This document shows, piece by piece, positions 6,637 through 14,234 of a stretch of 16,590 nt of DNA; position 1 is the first letter of the stretch; each line of letters opens with the position of its first letter. A program made the translations under genes and the position numbers. Under the pieces are notes generated by a model, which saw only the letters and a list, made by a program, of their open reading frames with translations, had not been told where the DNA came from and ran no database searches. Source of the DNA: an uncultured Oscillospiraceae bacterium (GTDB lineage Bacteria; Bacillota; Clostridia; Oscillospirales; Acutalibacteraceae); the NCBI GenBank assembly GCA_900546735.1, contig URDW01000028.1, positions 1-16,590 on the forward strand, written 5' to 3'.

Positions 6637-8406
6637 ATGCAAAAAAAGAATAATGAATCTGTACAGCGCCCCAAAGATCGGAAAGTGGGACGGCGCTATT
6701 ATTACAGAAAGCCGAAAAAGAGCGCGGCCGCGCCGGAAAAAAAGAGCGCGGAGTCTGTGCGTGTGGCCTTTTTGGGCGGTTTGAACGAGATCGGCAAGAA
6801 CATGACCCTTTATGAATGCAGGGGAGATATGTTCCTGGTGGACTGCGGCCTTTCTTTTCCGGACGACGATCTGCCCGGCGTGGATCTTGTCATTCCTGAT
6901 TTTACGTTTGTGGAAAAAAATGCCGACAAGATCCGCGGCCTTGTGGTCACACACGGGCACGAGGACCATATTGGCGGCATTGCATATCTGCTGAAGAGAA
7001 TTAATGTGCCGGTCTATGCAACAAAACTGACCATTGGTCTGATCGAAGGCAAGCTCAAAGAGCACGGTCTCTTGAGCCGCGCACAGCTGATCGAGATCCA
7101 TGCCGGCGACCATATTTCGCTGGGCTGCTTTACGCTGGAGCTGATCCATGTGAACCACTCCATTCCGGATGCGGTCGGCATCGCCATCCAGAGCCCGGCC
7201 GGCACAGTTATCCAGACCGGTGACTTTAAGATCGATACCACGCCGATCGACGGCGACATGATCGACCTGGCGCGGTTTTGTGAATACGGCAGACGGGGCG
7301 TTTTGGCGCTTTTGTCCGACTCTACAAACGCGGAACGGCCCGGTTTTACTATGAGCGAACGCAAGGTGGGCGAAAGTTTCGCCACGCTTTTCAACAAGGC
7401 CAACAACAAGCGCATCATCGTGGCCACGTTTGCTTCAAACATCCACCGCGTGCAGCAGATCATTGACGCCGCGTGCGTGCGCGGGCGCAAGGTAGCGGTT
7501 ATCGGACGCAGTCTGGAAAATCTTGTCAGCATCGGCAGTGAGCTCGGCTACCTGAATGTGCCGGACGGCGTACTGATCCCGATCGACACGATCAAAAGCT
7601 ACCCGGACGAAAAACTGGTCATTATCACCACCGGATCCCAGGGCGAGCCGATGAGCGCCCTGACCAAAATGGCGTTTTCCGAGCACCGCAAGGTGACGAT
7701 CGGCCCGAACGATTATGTCATCATTTCCGCCACACCGATCCCCGGCAATGAAAAAATGGTCAGCAACGTCGTCAACGAGCTGATGAAGCTCGGCGCCGAC
7801 GTGATCTATGAAAAGATGTATGAGGTGCACGTCAGCGGCCATGCCTGCCAGGAGGAGCTGAAGCTGATGCTCGGCATCGTTAAGCCGAAATACTTTATTC
7901 CGGTACACGGCGAACAGAAGCATCTGCAAAAGCATGCCGGCCTTGCCGAGGCGATGGGCATTTCCAAAAAGAATATCTTTATCGGCAACAACGGCAACCG
8001 GCTGGAGCTGAGCAGCACGTCCATGCGCCAGATCTCGGATGTGCCGTCCGGCGATGTTTATGTGGATGGTATCGGCGTCGGTGACGTCGGCAACATCGTT
8101 TTGAATGACCGCAAGCATCTGTCACGCGACGGTATTATTATCGTAGTGGCTACGATCGACGCCGAAACGGGCACGATCATGTCCGGCCCCGACATCGTTT
8201 CGCGCGGATTTGTCTATGTGCGCGAGAATGAAGAGCTGATGAACCGTGCGCGCGCGGCGGCGCAGCGCATTATTGAGCAGACGTATGACACGCGCTATAA
8301 AGACTGGAACACCGTAAAGACCAGTTTGCGCGATACGATTTCAAAAATCATGTATGAAAAAACAAAACGAAGCCCCATGGTGCTTCCGATCCTGATGGAA
8401 ATGTAG
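6637..8406 (+). CDS. rnj: Ribonuclease J (metallo-beta-lactamase/beta-CASP)
   Basis: RNase J combines 5'-3' exonuclease and endonuclease activity in mRNA decay and rRNA maturation of Gram-positive bacteria. The metallo-beta-lactamase core starts near residue 42 (FLGGLNEIGKNM at 45-56) and carries the zinc motif THGHEDHIGG at 105-114 (H106, H108, D110, H111). Later blocks are HVNHSIPDA, GDFKID, DSTNAERPG, the beta-CASP run beginning FASNIHRVQQ, TTGSQGEP, and VSGHACQEEL with PVHGEQKHL. The C-terminal domain is complete. Total length is 589, longer than the ~555 of B. subtilis RNase J1, because of a basic, low-complexity N-terminus of about 40 residues rich in Lys and Arg. J1 and J2 cannot be separated by eye; intact catalytic residues favour an active J1-like enzyme. 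It heads the rplI-dnaB-tilS-hpt-ftsH gene run. Confidence 0.96.
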   Translation: MQKKNNESVQRPKDRKVGRRYYYRKPKKSAAAPEKKSAESVRVAFLGGLNEIGKNMTLYECRGDMFLVDCGLSFPDDDLPGVDLVIPDFTFVEKNADKIRGLVVTHGHEDHIGGIAYLLKRINVPVYATKLTIGLIEGKLKEHGLLSRAQLIEIHAGDHISLGCFTLELIHVNHSIPDAVGIAIQSPAGTVIQTGDFKIDTTPIDGDMIDLARFCEYGRRGVLALLSDSTNAERPGFTMSERKVGESFATLFNKANNKRIIVATFASNIHRVQQIIDAACVRGRKVAVIGRSLENLVSIGSELGYLNVPDGVLIPIDTIKSYPDEKLVIITTGSQGEPMSALTKMAFSEHRKVTIGPNDYVIISATPIPGNEKMVSNVVNELMKLGADVIYEKMYEVHVSGHACQEELKLMLGIVKPKYFIPVHGEQKHLQKHAGLAEAMGISKKNIFIGNNGNRLELSSTSMRQISDVPSGDVYVDGIGVGDVGNIVLNDRKHLSRDGIIIVVATIDAETGTIMSGPDIVSRGFVYVRENEELMNRARAAAQRIIEQTYDTRYKDWNTVKTSLRDTISKIMYEKTKRSPMVLPILMEM

Positions 8407-8415
8407 GTGTAAAAT

Positions 8416-8862
8416 ATGAAAGTGATTTTGCTGCAGGATGTTAAAAGCCTGGGTAAAAAAGGCGAGCTTGTCTCTGCCTCAGACGGCTACGCAAGAAACT
8501 ATCTGTTTCCGCGCGGCCTGGCCAAAGAGGCGAACGCGCAGGCCATGAATGAATTTAACAATAAGGCGCAGGCGCAGAAATTCCATGCGGCCGAACAGCT
8601 GCAGGCTGCCCGTGACACGGCCGCCGGCCTGGAGGGCAAAACGGTCAAGATCACGGCCAAAGCCGGCGCAAACGGCAAACTTTTCGGTTCCGTTACATCA
8701 AAAGACGTTGCCGCTGCGCTCAAAAGCCAGTTCGGTGTGGAAGCCGACAAGCGTAAAATCGCTTTACAGGAAGAAATCAAGGCATTCGGCACTTTTACAG
8801 CCGAAATCAAGATCCACAAGGATGTCAGCGCAAAGATCTACATTCAAGTGACAGAAGCTTGA
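8416..8862 (+). CDS. rplI: Ribosomal protein bL9
   Basis: Large-subunit protein bL9, which binds 23S rRNA near the base of the L1 stalk. The N-terminal signature is clear: [18 protein letters not shown], then [15 protein letters not shown] (22-36). The long connecting helix (about 41-74) is rich in Ala, Gln and Lys, and the C-terminal domain follows. At 148 residues the length is standard. The gene starts 9 bases after the RNase J stop; AGGTG at 8405-8409, overlapping that stop codon, is the likely ribosome site. It is followed 14 bases later by dnaB, the widespread Firmicutes rplI-dnaB pairing. Confidence 0.98.
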   Translation: MKVILLQDVKSLGKKGELVSASDGYARNYLFPRGLAKEANAQAMNEFNNKAQAQKFHAAEQLQAARDTAAGLEGKTVKITAKAGANGKLFGSVTSKDVAAALKSQFGVEADKRKIALQEEIKAFGTFTAEIKIHKDVSAKIYIQVTEA

Positions 8863-8876
8863 CCGGGTGATCCAAA

Positions 8877-10256
8877 ATGAGTGAATATTTCAGCGAATTG
8901 GCCGTTTCCATGCCGTTTAATAAGGAGGCCGAGCAATCTCTGCTCGGCTCTGTTTTGGTCGACAATCAGTGCATGGACACGGTCTCCGGCATTGTAAAGC
9001 CCGACTACTTTTATCTGCCGGCGCACCGGGCGATCTATTCGTCTATGCTCAGCATGTTTATGGGCGGCCATTCTGCCATTGACCCGGTTATTATTGCCGA
9101 CGCGCTGGTCAAGGAAAATCTGTACGACCTCTCCGGCGGCAAGCAGTATCTTTTGCAGCTGGCCCAGATCGTGCCGTCCACCGCAAATGTGGAAAGCTAT
9201 GCCCGCATCGTGCGGGAAAAGTACTATCTGCGCCGCCTGATCGAGGTATCGCAGAAGATCGCGGAGTCGGCTTCGTCCGGCGAGGGCGGGGCAGATGTGA
9301 TCCTCGACAGCGCCGAGCAGATGATCTACGACATCCGCCAGGGCAAGGAGACCAATGCGCCCACAAAGGTAAGCCGCATCATTTTTGACGATGTCATCAC
9401 CAAGCTGGAAAAGCTTTCCGGGGAAGAAAAAGAGCAGTACATGGGCATTCCGTCCGGCTTTTACAATCTGGACAAGTGTATCACCGGCCTGAATAAAAGC
9501 GACTTTATTCTGATCGGTGCGCGTCCGGCTATGGGTAAAACCAGTTTTGCCCTGAACCTTGCGCACAACGTGACCATGAAGGCCAAGAAAAAGTGCGTGT
9601 TCTTCTGTCTTGAAATGAGCAAAATGCAGCTGGCAGAGCGTCTGCTGGCTTCGCAGGCCGGTATCAACGCAAAAAAATTCCGCACCGGCGAACTGACGCG
9701 CGAGGAGTGGGTACAGCTTGCCAATGCGGCCGAACAGTTTGAAAATGCGGAGCTTTATATTGACGATACGTCGTCGATCACCGTGCCGGAAATCAAGTCC
9801 CGCGTGCGCAAGCTGCGCGATGTGGATATGATCATTGTGGACTATCTCGGTTTGATCCAGGGCTCCGGCCGCACGGAAAACCGTGTGCAGGAAGTTTCGC
9901 AGATCACGCGAAGCCTGAAAATGCTTGCAAAGGATCTGAACATCCCCGTGGTCGTGTGCGCGCAGCTTTCGCGCGGCACAGAGGGCCGCGGCAAGTCGCA
10001 CCGGCCGCAGCTTGCCGACCTGCGTGAATCCGGCTCTATCGAGCAGGACGCCGACATTGTGATGTTCCTGTACCGTGAGGCGTATTACGACAACGAGCGC
10101 AGCGCGGAAGAGCAGGAAGAGATCGACAATTCGCTCACCGAACTGATCGTGGCCAAAAACCGCCACGGCGAAACAGGCACGATCAAGCTGGCGTTTGACA
10201 GTGAGTTTACACGTTTTCGTGCAGTGGACGAGGATTATGGAACAGCGCGTTCTTGA
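8877..10256 (+). CDS. dnaB: Replicative DNA helicase DnaB
   Basis: Hexameric 5'-3' helicase that unwinds DNA at the replication fork and recruits primase (the counterpart is called dnaC in B. subtilis). The N-terminal domain starts with MPFNKEAEQSLLGSVLVD (12-29). The RecA-like domain has Walker A GARPAMGKT (214-222, K221) and Walker B DMIIVDYLGLIQ (317-328). QLSRGTEGRGKSHRPQLADLR and ESGSIEQDADIVMFLYR are the usual late motifs. KNRHGETGT near the C-terminus is the arginine-finger region. Length of 459 is typical. No intein or insertion is seen, though DnaB is a common intein site. GGGTGA at 8865-8870 serves as the ribosome site. The end overlaps the preferred tilS start by 20 nt. Confidence 0.98.
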   Translation: MSEYFSELAVSMPFNKEAEQSLLGSVLVDNQCMDTVSGIVKPDYFYLPAHRAIYSSMLSMFMGGHSAIDPVIIADALVKENLYDLSGGKQYLLQLAQIVPSTANVESYARIVREKYYLRRLIEVSQKIAESASSGEGGADVILDSAEQMIYDIRQGKETNAPTKVSRIIFDDVITKLEKLSGEEKEQYMGIPSGFYNLDKCITGLNKSDFILIGARPAMGKTSFALNLAHNVTMKAKKKCVFFCLEMSKMQLAERLLASQAGINAKKFRTGELTREEWVQLANAAEQFENAELYIDDTSSITVPEIKSRVRKLRDVDMIIVDYLGLIQGSGRTENRVQEVSQITRSLKMLAKDLNIPVVVCAQLSRGTEGRGKSHRPQLADLRESGSIEQDADIVMFLYREAYYDNERSAEEQEEIDNSLTELIVAKNRHGETGTIKLAFDSEFTRFRAVDEDYGTARS

Positions 10257-11538
10257 AACCATTCAGCGGCATAGAATGCTTCACCCCGGCGACACCGTTT
10301 TGGCGGCCGTTTCCGGCGGGGCGGATTCTATGGCGCTTGTATCTGTATTGTACAAATACCGGGAAAAGCTCGGCATCCGCCTGGTCTGTGCCCATGTAGA
10401 ACATGGCCTGCGCGGGGATGAGTCTGTGCGCGATATGGAGTTTGTGCGTGCCTGGTGCAATGCGCACGGCGTGCAGCTTTATACCTTGTCCATCCGTGCT
10501 GCCGAAGAGGCGGCGGCGCAAAAGACGGGCGTGGAGGAATATGCGCGCATGCGCCGCTACGCTTTTTTTGAAAGCATAGCGTGTGACAAGATCGCCACGG
10601 CGCACACCAAAAGCGACAATGTGGAGACGATGCTTTTTCGCCTGGCGCGCGGCACCTCGCCGCACGGCCTTTGCGGCATTCCGCCCGTGCGCGGTAAAAT
10701 CATCCGCCCGCTGCTCGATGTATCCGGGCAGGAGGTTCGCGCGTACTGTGCGCAAGAGGGAATACGTTTTGTGACCGACAGTACAAATGAAGACAATGCG
10801 TATTCACGCAATTACGTCCGCCATGTGCTGGTGCCGGCTTTTGAAAAGCTGAACCCCGCTTTTCTTTCGGCGGCCGCATCGCTGCAAGGCGATGTCGCAT
10901 TGTCTGAACAGGCGCTGGACGGGCAGGCCCAAGCGCTGTTTCAAAAGGCGCTTGGGCAAAACGGCCTTGAAAAGGCACAGCTTTTGGGTGAAAACGCCTA
11001 TGTCGTAAAAAAAGTGATCAGCCGTTATGCTGCGTCTTTCGGTCTGCGCTTAAACCGTGAAAAGCTCGAGGCGGCGTATGCTTTGCTGTTTAAAAATGCC
11101 CGCACAGCGGCGGGCGGCGGATATATGTTCGTGGCCAATAAGGCATATATTCACCTTACAAACTTTTCAGAACGGCCGTTTGCAGCGGAGTTTGAACAAA
11201 ATGTGATTACTTATGAAGAGTTTGTAAAAAATGCGGCCTTTTATCAAAAAGAATTTGATTTTTTGTGTGATTATGATAAAATAAAATCTGCCGTTTCTGT
11301 GCGGGGGCGTATGCCCGGTGACAGGCTGACTTTAAACGGCAGAAATTGCACAAAGAGTTTGAAAAAATATATGAATGAACTGCAGATCCCTGTTGAAAAA
11401 CGGGCTTCGGTACCGGTCGTTTGCGACGGCAGCCGGGTGATCGGCCTTGCCGGTTACGCGGTGGATGTCTGCGTTGCGATCTGCGAAAGCACAAAAAAAG
11501 TGCTTTTGCTGAAAATACGCGGCCGTTCCGGGCAGTAA
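10237..11538 (+). CDS. tilS: tRNA(Ile)-lysidine synthase
   Basis: TilS converts C34 of the CAU-anticodon tRNA-Ile to lysidine, changing its identity from Met to Ile; it is essential in most bacteria. The ATP pyrophosphatase PP-loop SGGADS is at residues 26-31. CAHVEHGLRGDES, TAHTKSDNVETMLFRLARG, and the region with DSTNEDNAYSRNYVRH are the usual family blocks. A C-terminal TilS domain (RGRMPGDRL near 350) completes the 433 residues. I chose ATG 10237 because a GAGG lies just upstream and the known family begins shortly before the PP-loop; the frame also opens at a TTG at 10195, but that would add an unlikely extension inside dnaB. The stretch 11200-11290 is noticeably AT-rich and may hold a promoter. 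Next to hpt-ftsH, as in B. subtilis. Confidence 0.95.
   Translation: MEQRVLETIQRHRMLHPGDTVLAAVSGGADSMALVSVLYKYREKLGIRLVCAHVEHGLRGDESVRDMEFVRAWCNAHGVQLYTLSIRAAEEAAAQKTGVEEYARMRRYAFFESIACDKIATAHTKSDNVETMLFRLARGTSPHGLCGIPPVRGKIIRPLLDVSGQEVRAYCAQEGIRFVTDSTNEDNAYSRNYVRHVLVPAFEKLNPAFLSAAASLQGDVALSEQALDGQAQALFQKALGQNGLEKAQLLGENAYVVKKVISRYAASFGLRLNREKLEAAYALLFKNARTAAGGGYMFVANKAYIHLTNFSERPFAAEFEQNVITYEEFVKNAAFYQKEFDFLCDYDKIKSAVSVRGRMPGDRLTLNGRNCTKSLKKYMNELQIPVEKRASVPVVCDGSRVIGLAGYAVDVCVAICESTKKVLLLKIRGRSGQ
11255..11282 (+). promoter_or_regulatory. Possible internal promoter for hpt-ftsH within tilS
   Basis: TTGATT at 11255-11260, a 16-bp spacer, then TAAAAT at 11277-11282 preceded by TGA (TGn extended -10), in a locally AT-rich part of tilS. 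It would start transcripts about 260 nt before hpt. AT-rich coding sequence produces such matches by chance, so this is only a candidate. Confidence 0.35.
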
Positions 11539-11548
11539 GAGGTAATTT

Positions 11549-12091
11549 ATGATGCATCAGGATATTGAGCGTGTACTTGTTACAGAAGAAGAACTGCAAG
11601 CGATCGCGGCGCGCCTTGGCGCCCAGATCAGCAAAGACTATCTTGGCAAAAACTTGCTTTTGATCGGCATCCTGCGCGGCTCCGTCGTCTTTTTGAGTGA
11701 TTTGATGCGCCACATCACTGTGCCGTGCCGGGTAGACTTTATGTCGGTGTCCAGTTACGGCAGCGGCGTCAATTCGACCGGTATTGTGAAGATCGTTCAC
11801 GATCTGGATATTAATATCGACGGCTGCGACGTTTTGATCGTTGAGGATATTTTGGACACGGGCAGAACGCTTTCGCATCTGAAAGAACTGCTTTCTTCCC
11901 GCCATCCGAACTCCATCCGCATCTGCACCTGCCTTGACAAGCCGGACCGCCGTGTAAACGATCTGACGGCCGACTACTGCGGTGTGAAGATCCCGGATGA
12001 ATATGTGGTCGGCTACGGCCTGGACTACGACAATTTTTACAGAAATCTCCCGTATGTCGGGGTTCTGAAACCGTCTGTATACGGCGGTTGA
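11549..12091 (+). CDS. hpt: Hypoxanthine phosphoribosyltransferase
   Basis: Purine salvage enzyme that joins hypoxanthine (and usually guanine) to PRPP to give IMP or GMP. The PRPP-binding signature VEDILDTG is at 98-105. The short loop LRGS (42-45) that binds pyrophosphate, the SSYGSG segment (68-73) of the flexible active-site loop, and the base-contacting region LDKPDRR (129-135) with VGYGLDYD (154-161) all fit. Length of 180 is typical. The gene starts 10 bases after the tilS stop with AAGAGGT at 11537-11543 as ribosome site. There are two ATG codons in tandem (11549, 11552), and either could be used. In B. subtilis, TilS and HprT act together on ftsH transcription; the same order here makes that link possible but not shown. 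Confidence 0.96.
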   Translation: MMHQDIERVLVTEEELQAIAARLGAQISKDYLGKNLLLIGILRGSVVFLSDLMRHITVPCRVDFMSVSSYGSGVNSTGIVKIVHDLDINIDGCDVLIVEDILDTGRTLSHLKELLSSRHPNSIRICTCLDKPDRRVNDLTADYCGVKIPDEYVVGYGLDYDNFYRNLPYVGVLKPSVYGG

Positions 12092-12094
12092 TTT

Positions 12095-12100
12095 GGAGGA
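12095..12100 (+). promoter_or_regulatory. Ribosome binding site fixing the ftsH start
   Basis: GGAGGA, 5 bases before the ATG at 12106. The open frame extends back to a TTG at 12088 that overlaps the hpt stop, but that codon has no such site, so the ATG is preferred. Confidence 0.75.
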
Positions 12101-12105
12101 CTTTT

Positions 12106-14100
12106 ATGAAAAATATGGCTGTTAACTGGAAAACAATGATCCTTTACATCTTGATTCCGGTTATCCTGATCGGCTCGATCTATTTTCTGTCCACACGCCA
12201 GAACGACGAAGATGTCAACTATTCCGACATCGTGGCGCTCTTTCGTGAGGACAAAATTTCGGAATTCAGCATCGATCTGAGCAGCGGCAATCTGGAATAC
12301 TATCTTGCGTCCGATGAAAAGAAGACGCCGCACGAGTATACAGTTGCCAACAGTTCGCTGTTTTTGAGTGATATTTCCGACTATGTGACGGAACACAACG
12401 AAAACCCGGACAATCAGAAAAATCAGATCGTTTATAACTACATCAAGGGTTCCAACACCTCCATGTGGTCCAGTTTGCTGCCAATGCTGATCATCACTGT
12501 GCTGATCTGCGGTGTCGGCTGGTTTATGATCCGCAAAATGACCAATGCGGTCGGCAGCGACACCAACCGTACGCTCAGCTTCGGCAAGGCACACACGAAA
12601 GTGCTTGTGGATGATGAAAAGCGCAAAACAACGTTTGACGATGTAGCCGGCTGTGACGAAGAAAAAGAAGAGCTGGCCGAGATCGTAGACTTTTTGAAAG
12701 ACCCGCAGAAGTACACGGCGCTCGGTGCGCGCATTCCGAAGGGCGTTTTGCTCGTCGGCCCGCCCGGTACCGGTAAAACGCTGCTGGCGCGTGCTGTAGC
12801 CGGTGAGGCCGGCGCGCCGTTCCTTTCCATCTCCGGTTCCGACTTTGTAGAAATGTATGTTGGTGTCGGTGCGTCGCGTGTGCGCGACCTGTTTGACCAG
12901 GCAAAAAAGCAGAGCCCGGCCATCATTTTCATTGATGAAATCGATGCGGTCGGCCGCCACAGAGGCGCCGGCATGGGCGGCGGTCATGATGAGCGTGAAC
13001 AGACGCTGAACCAGCTGCTTGTGGAAATGGACGGCTTTGGCGCCAACGAAGGCGTTATCATTATCGCCGCGACCAACCGCCCGGATATTCTGGACCCGGC
13101 CTTGCTCAGACCCGGCCGCTTTGACCGCCAGATCACCGTCGGCCGCCCGGACACGAACGGCCGCGAGGCGATCCTTAAGGTGCACTCCAAGAAAAAACCG
13201 CTTGCACCCGATGTGGATCTGAAAGAAATTGCCAAGGGTACCATCGGCTTTACCGGTGCAGATTTGGAAAACCTTTTGAACGAGGCGGCGCTTTTGGCGG
13301 CACGTCAAAATTTGAAAGCCATTACCAGACCGCTTCTCGAAGAGGCAATGGTCAAGGTCGTTATGGGTACGGAAAAGAAGTCCCGCAAGATCAGCGAAAA
13401 GGAAAACCGTCTGACCGCTTTCCACGAATCCGGTCATGCGATCGCCACTTATTTCCTGGAAACGCAGGATCCCGTGCACGAGATCAGCATTATCCCGCGC
13501 GGCATGGCCGGCGGCTATACCATGAGCCTGCCCGAGCAGGATAAGAGCTACAACTCCAAGCTGGAAATGCTGGATGAACTGGTCGTTCTGCTTGGCGGGC
13601 GCATTGCGGAATCGCTGACGATGGGCGACATTTCGACCGGCGCGTCGAACGATATTGAGCGTGCTTCCGACATTGCCCGCAAGATGGTCACGCGCTACGG
13701 CATGAGCGATGACCTTGGCCCGATCACTTACGGCGACACGAATGACGAAGTCTTCATCGGCCGCGATTACGGCCATGTGAAAAATTATTCGGAAGAGACG
13801 GCCGCTAAGATCGACGAGGAAGTTTACCGCATTGTGGAAAATGCCTACAAGCGCTGCGAGGATATCTTGAAAACGCATATGGATCAGCTGCATCTTGTGG
13901 CCGGTGAACTGCTGAAACGCGAAAAGCTGACCGGCGAACAGTTTGAACTGCTGATGACGCGCGGTTATATTGACGAACCGCAGGCTGAGGAAGCGGCGGA
14001 TGCGGCGTCTGATCAGCCGGCAGATCCCGGTGCAAAAGAAGACGCACAGCCGGATACGGCGCAGGCAGATGAAAAGACTGACGAAACGCCTGATGAATAA
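12106..14100 (+). CDS. ftsH: ATP-dependent zinc metalloprotease FtsH
   Basis: Membrane-anchored hexameric AAA+ protease that degrades misfolded membrane proteins and regulators. Layout in 664 residues: first membrane helix about 11-29, extracytoplasmic region about 30-120, second helix about 124-142, then the AAA+ module with Walker A GPPGTGKT (218-225) and Walker B FIDEID (275-280). The pore motif FVEMYVG (247-253) and arginine fingers in RPGRFDRQ (335-342) are present. The zinc site HESGH is at 440-444, with the downstream acidic ligand probably D516 in GASNDIE. The last ~40 residues are Ala/Asp/Glu/Gln-rich, acidic and likely disordered. All catalytic motifs are intact, so it should be active. 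Last gene of the operon; a strong terminator follows within 6 bases. Confidence 0.98.
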   Translation: MKNMAVNWKTMILYILIPVILIGSIYFLSTRQNDEDVNYSDIVALFREDKISEFSIDLSSGNLEYYLASDEKKTPHEYTVANSSLFLSDISDYVTEHNENPDNQKNQIVYNYIKGSNTSMWSSLLPMLIITVLICGVGWFMIRKMTNAVGSDTNRTLSFGKAHTKVLVDDEKRKTTFDDVAGCDEEKEELAEIVDFLKDPQKYTALGARIPKGVLLVGPPGTGKTLLARAVAGEAGAPFLSISGSDFVEMYVGVGASRVRDLFDQAKKQSPAIIFIDEIDAVGRHRGAGMGGGHDEREQTLNQLLVEMDGFGANEGVIIIAATNRPDILDPALLRPGRFDRQITVGRPDTNGREAILKVHSKKKPLAPDVDLKEIAKGTIGFTGADLENLLNEAALLAARQNLKAITRPLLEEAMVKVVMGTEKKSRKISEKENRLTAFHESGHAIATYFLETQDPVHEISIIPRGMAGGYTMSLPEQDKSYNSKLEMLDELVVLLGGRIAESLTMGDISTGASNDIERASDIARKMVTRYGMSDDLGPITYGDTNDEVFIGRDYGHVKNYSEETAAKIDEEVYRIVENAYKRCEDILKTHMDQLHLVAGELLKREKLTGEQFELLMTRGYIDEPQAEEAADAASDQPADPGAKEDAQPDTAQADEKTDETPDE

Positions 14101-14105
14101 TTTAA

Positions 14106-14142
14106 AAACAAAACAGCACTTCACCGAAGTGCTGTTTTGTTT
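14106..14142 (+). terminator. Strong intrinsic terminator after ftsH
   Basis: Inverted repeat with arms 14106-14122 and 14126-14142 (17 bp, core CAGCACTTC / GAAGTGCTG) around a 3-nt loop. The 3' arm ends in TTTTGTTT, giving the U-rich tail. The A-rich 5' arm would make it work on the other strand too, but no convergent gene is present. Confidence 0.9.
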
Positions 14143-14172
14143 GTCTGATCGTCGTATATTTTGCACTTTGAC

Positions 14173-14202
14173 TTGACAAAACCACAGCATCTTGTTTAAA
14201 AT
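14173..14202 (+). promoter_or_regulatory. Sigma70-type promoter for the topoisomerase pair
   Basis: TTGACA at 14173-14178, an 18-bp spacer, and TAAAAT at 14197-14202. The start point would fall near 14209, on top of the upstream ATG at 14208. That argues for translation from the GTG at 14235. It sits between the ftsH terminator and the gene, so the pair is its own transcription unit. Confidence 0.68.
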
Positions 14203-14222
14203 AGCACATGTTAAACGCTATT

Positions 14223-14228
14223 GGAGGG
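14223..14228 (+). promoter_or_regulatory. Ribosome binding site fixing a GTG start
   Basis: GGAGGG, 6 bases before GTG 14235. The ATG at 14208 in the same frame has no ribosome site and coincides with the predicted transcription start. Confidence 0.75.
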
Positions 14229-14234
14229 AAAAAC

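Noticed and set aside
6462-6674. 70-codon minus-strand frame in the rnhA/RNase J gap
   Set aside because: It covers both predicted promoters and the RNase J ribosome site, has no ribosome site of its own, and reads as AT-rich intergenic translation.
8844-10262. 472-codon minus-strand frame opposite dnaB
   Set aside because: Complete overlap with a certain dnaB gene, no ribosome site or promoter seen, and low-complexity composition typical of a mirror frame.
12088-12105. TTG 12088 as the ftsH start
   Set aside because: Although it overlaps the hpt stop, the ATG at 12106 has GGAGGA 5 bases upstream and gives a normal FtsH N-terminus.
14106-14142. Inverted repeat as a protein-binding operator
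   Set aside because: The position right after ftsH, the 3-nt loop and the T-rich 3' side fit an intrinsic terminator better.
12037-14190. 717-codon open frame on the minus strand opposite ftsH
   Set aside because: It runs antisense to a certain ftsH gene, crosses its terminator, and its translation is Arg/His/Phe/Val-rich with no recognisable domain; long antisense frames arise from the codon bias here.
14208-14234. ATG 14208 as the start of the topoisomerase B subunit
   Set aside because: It coincides with the predicted transcription start and lacks a ribosome site; GTG 14235 has GGAGGG at ideal spacing.
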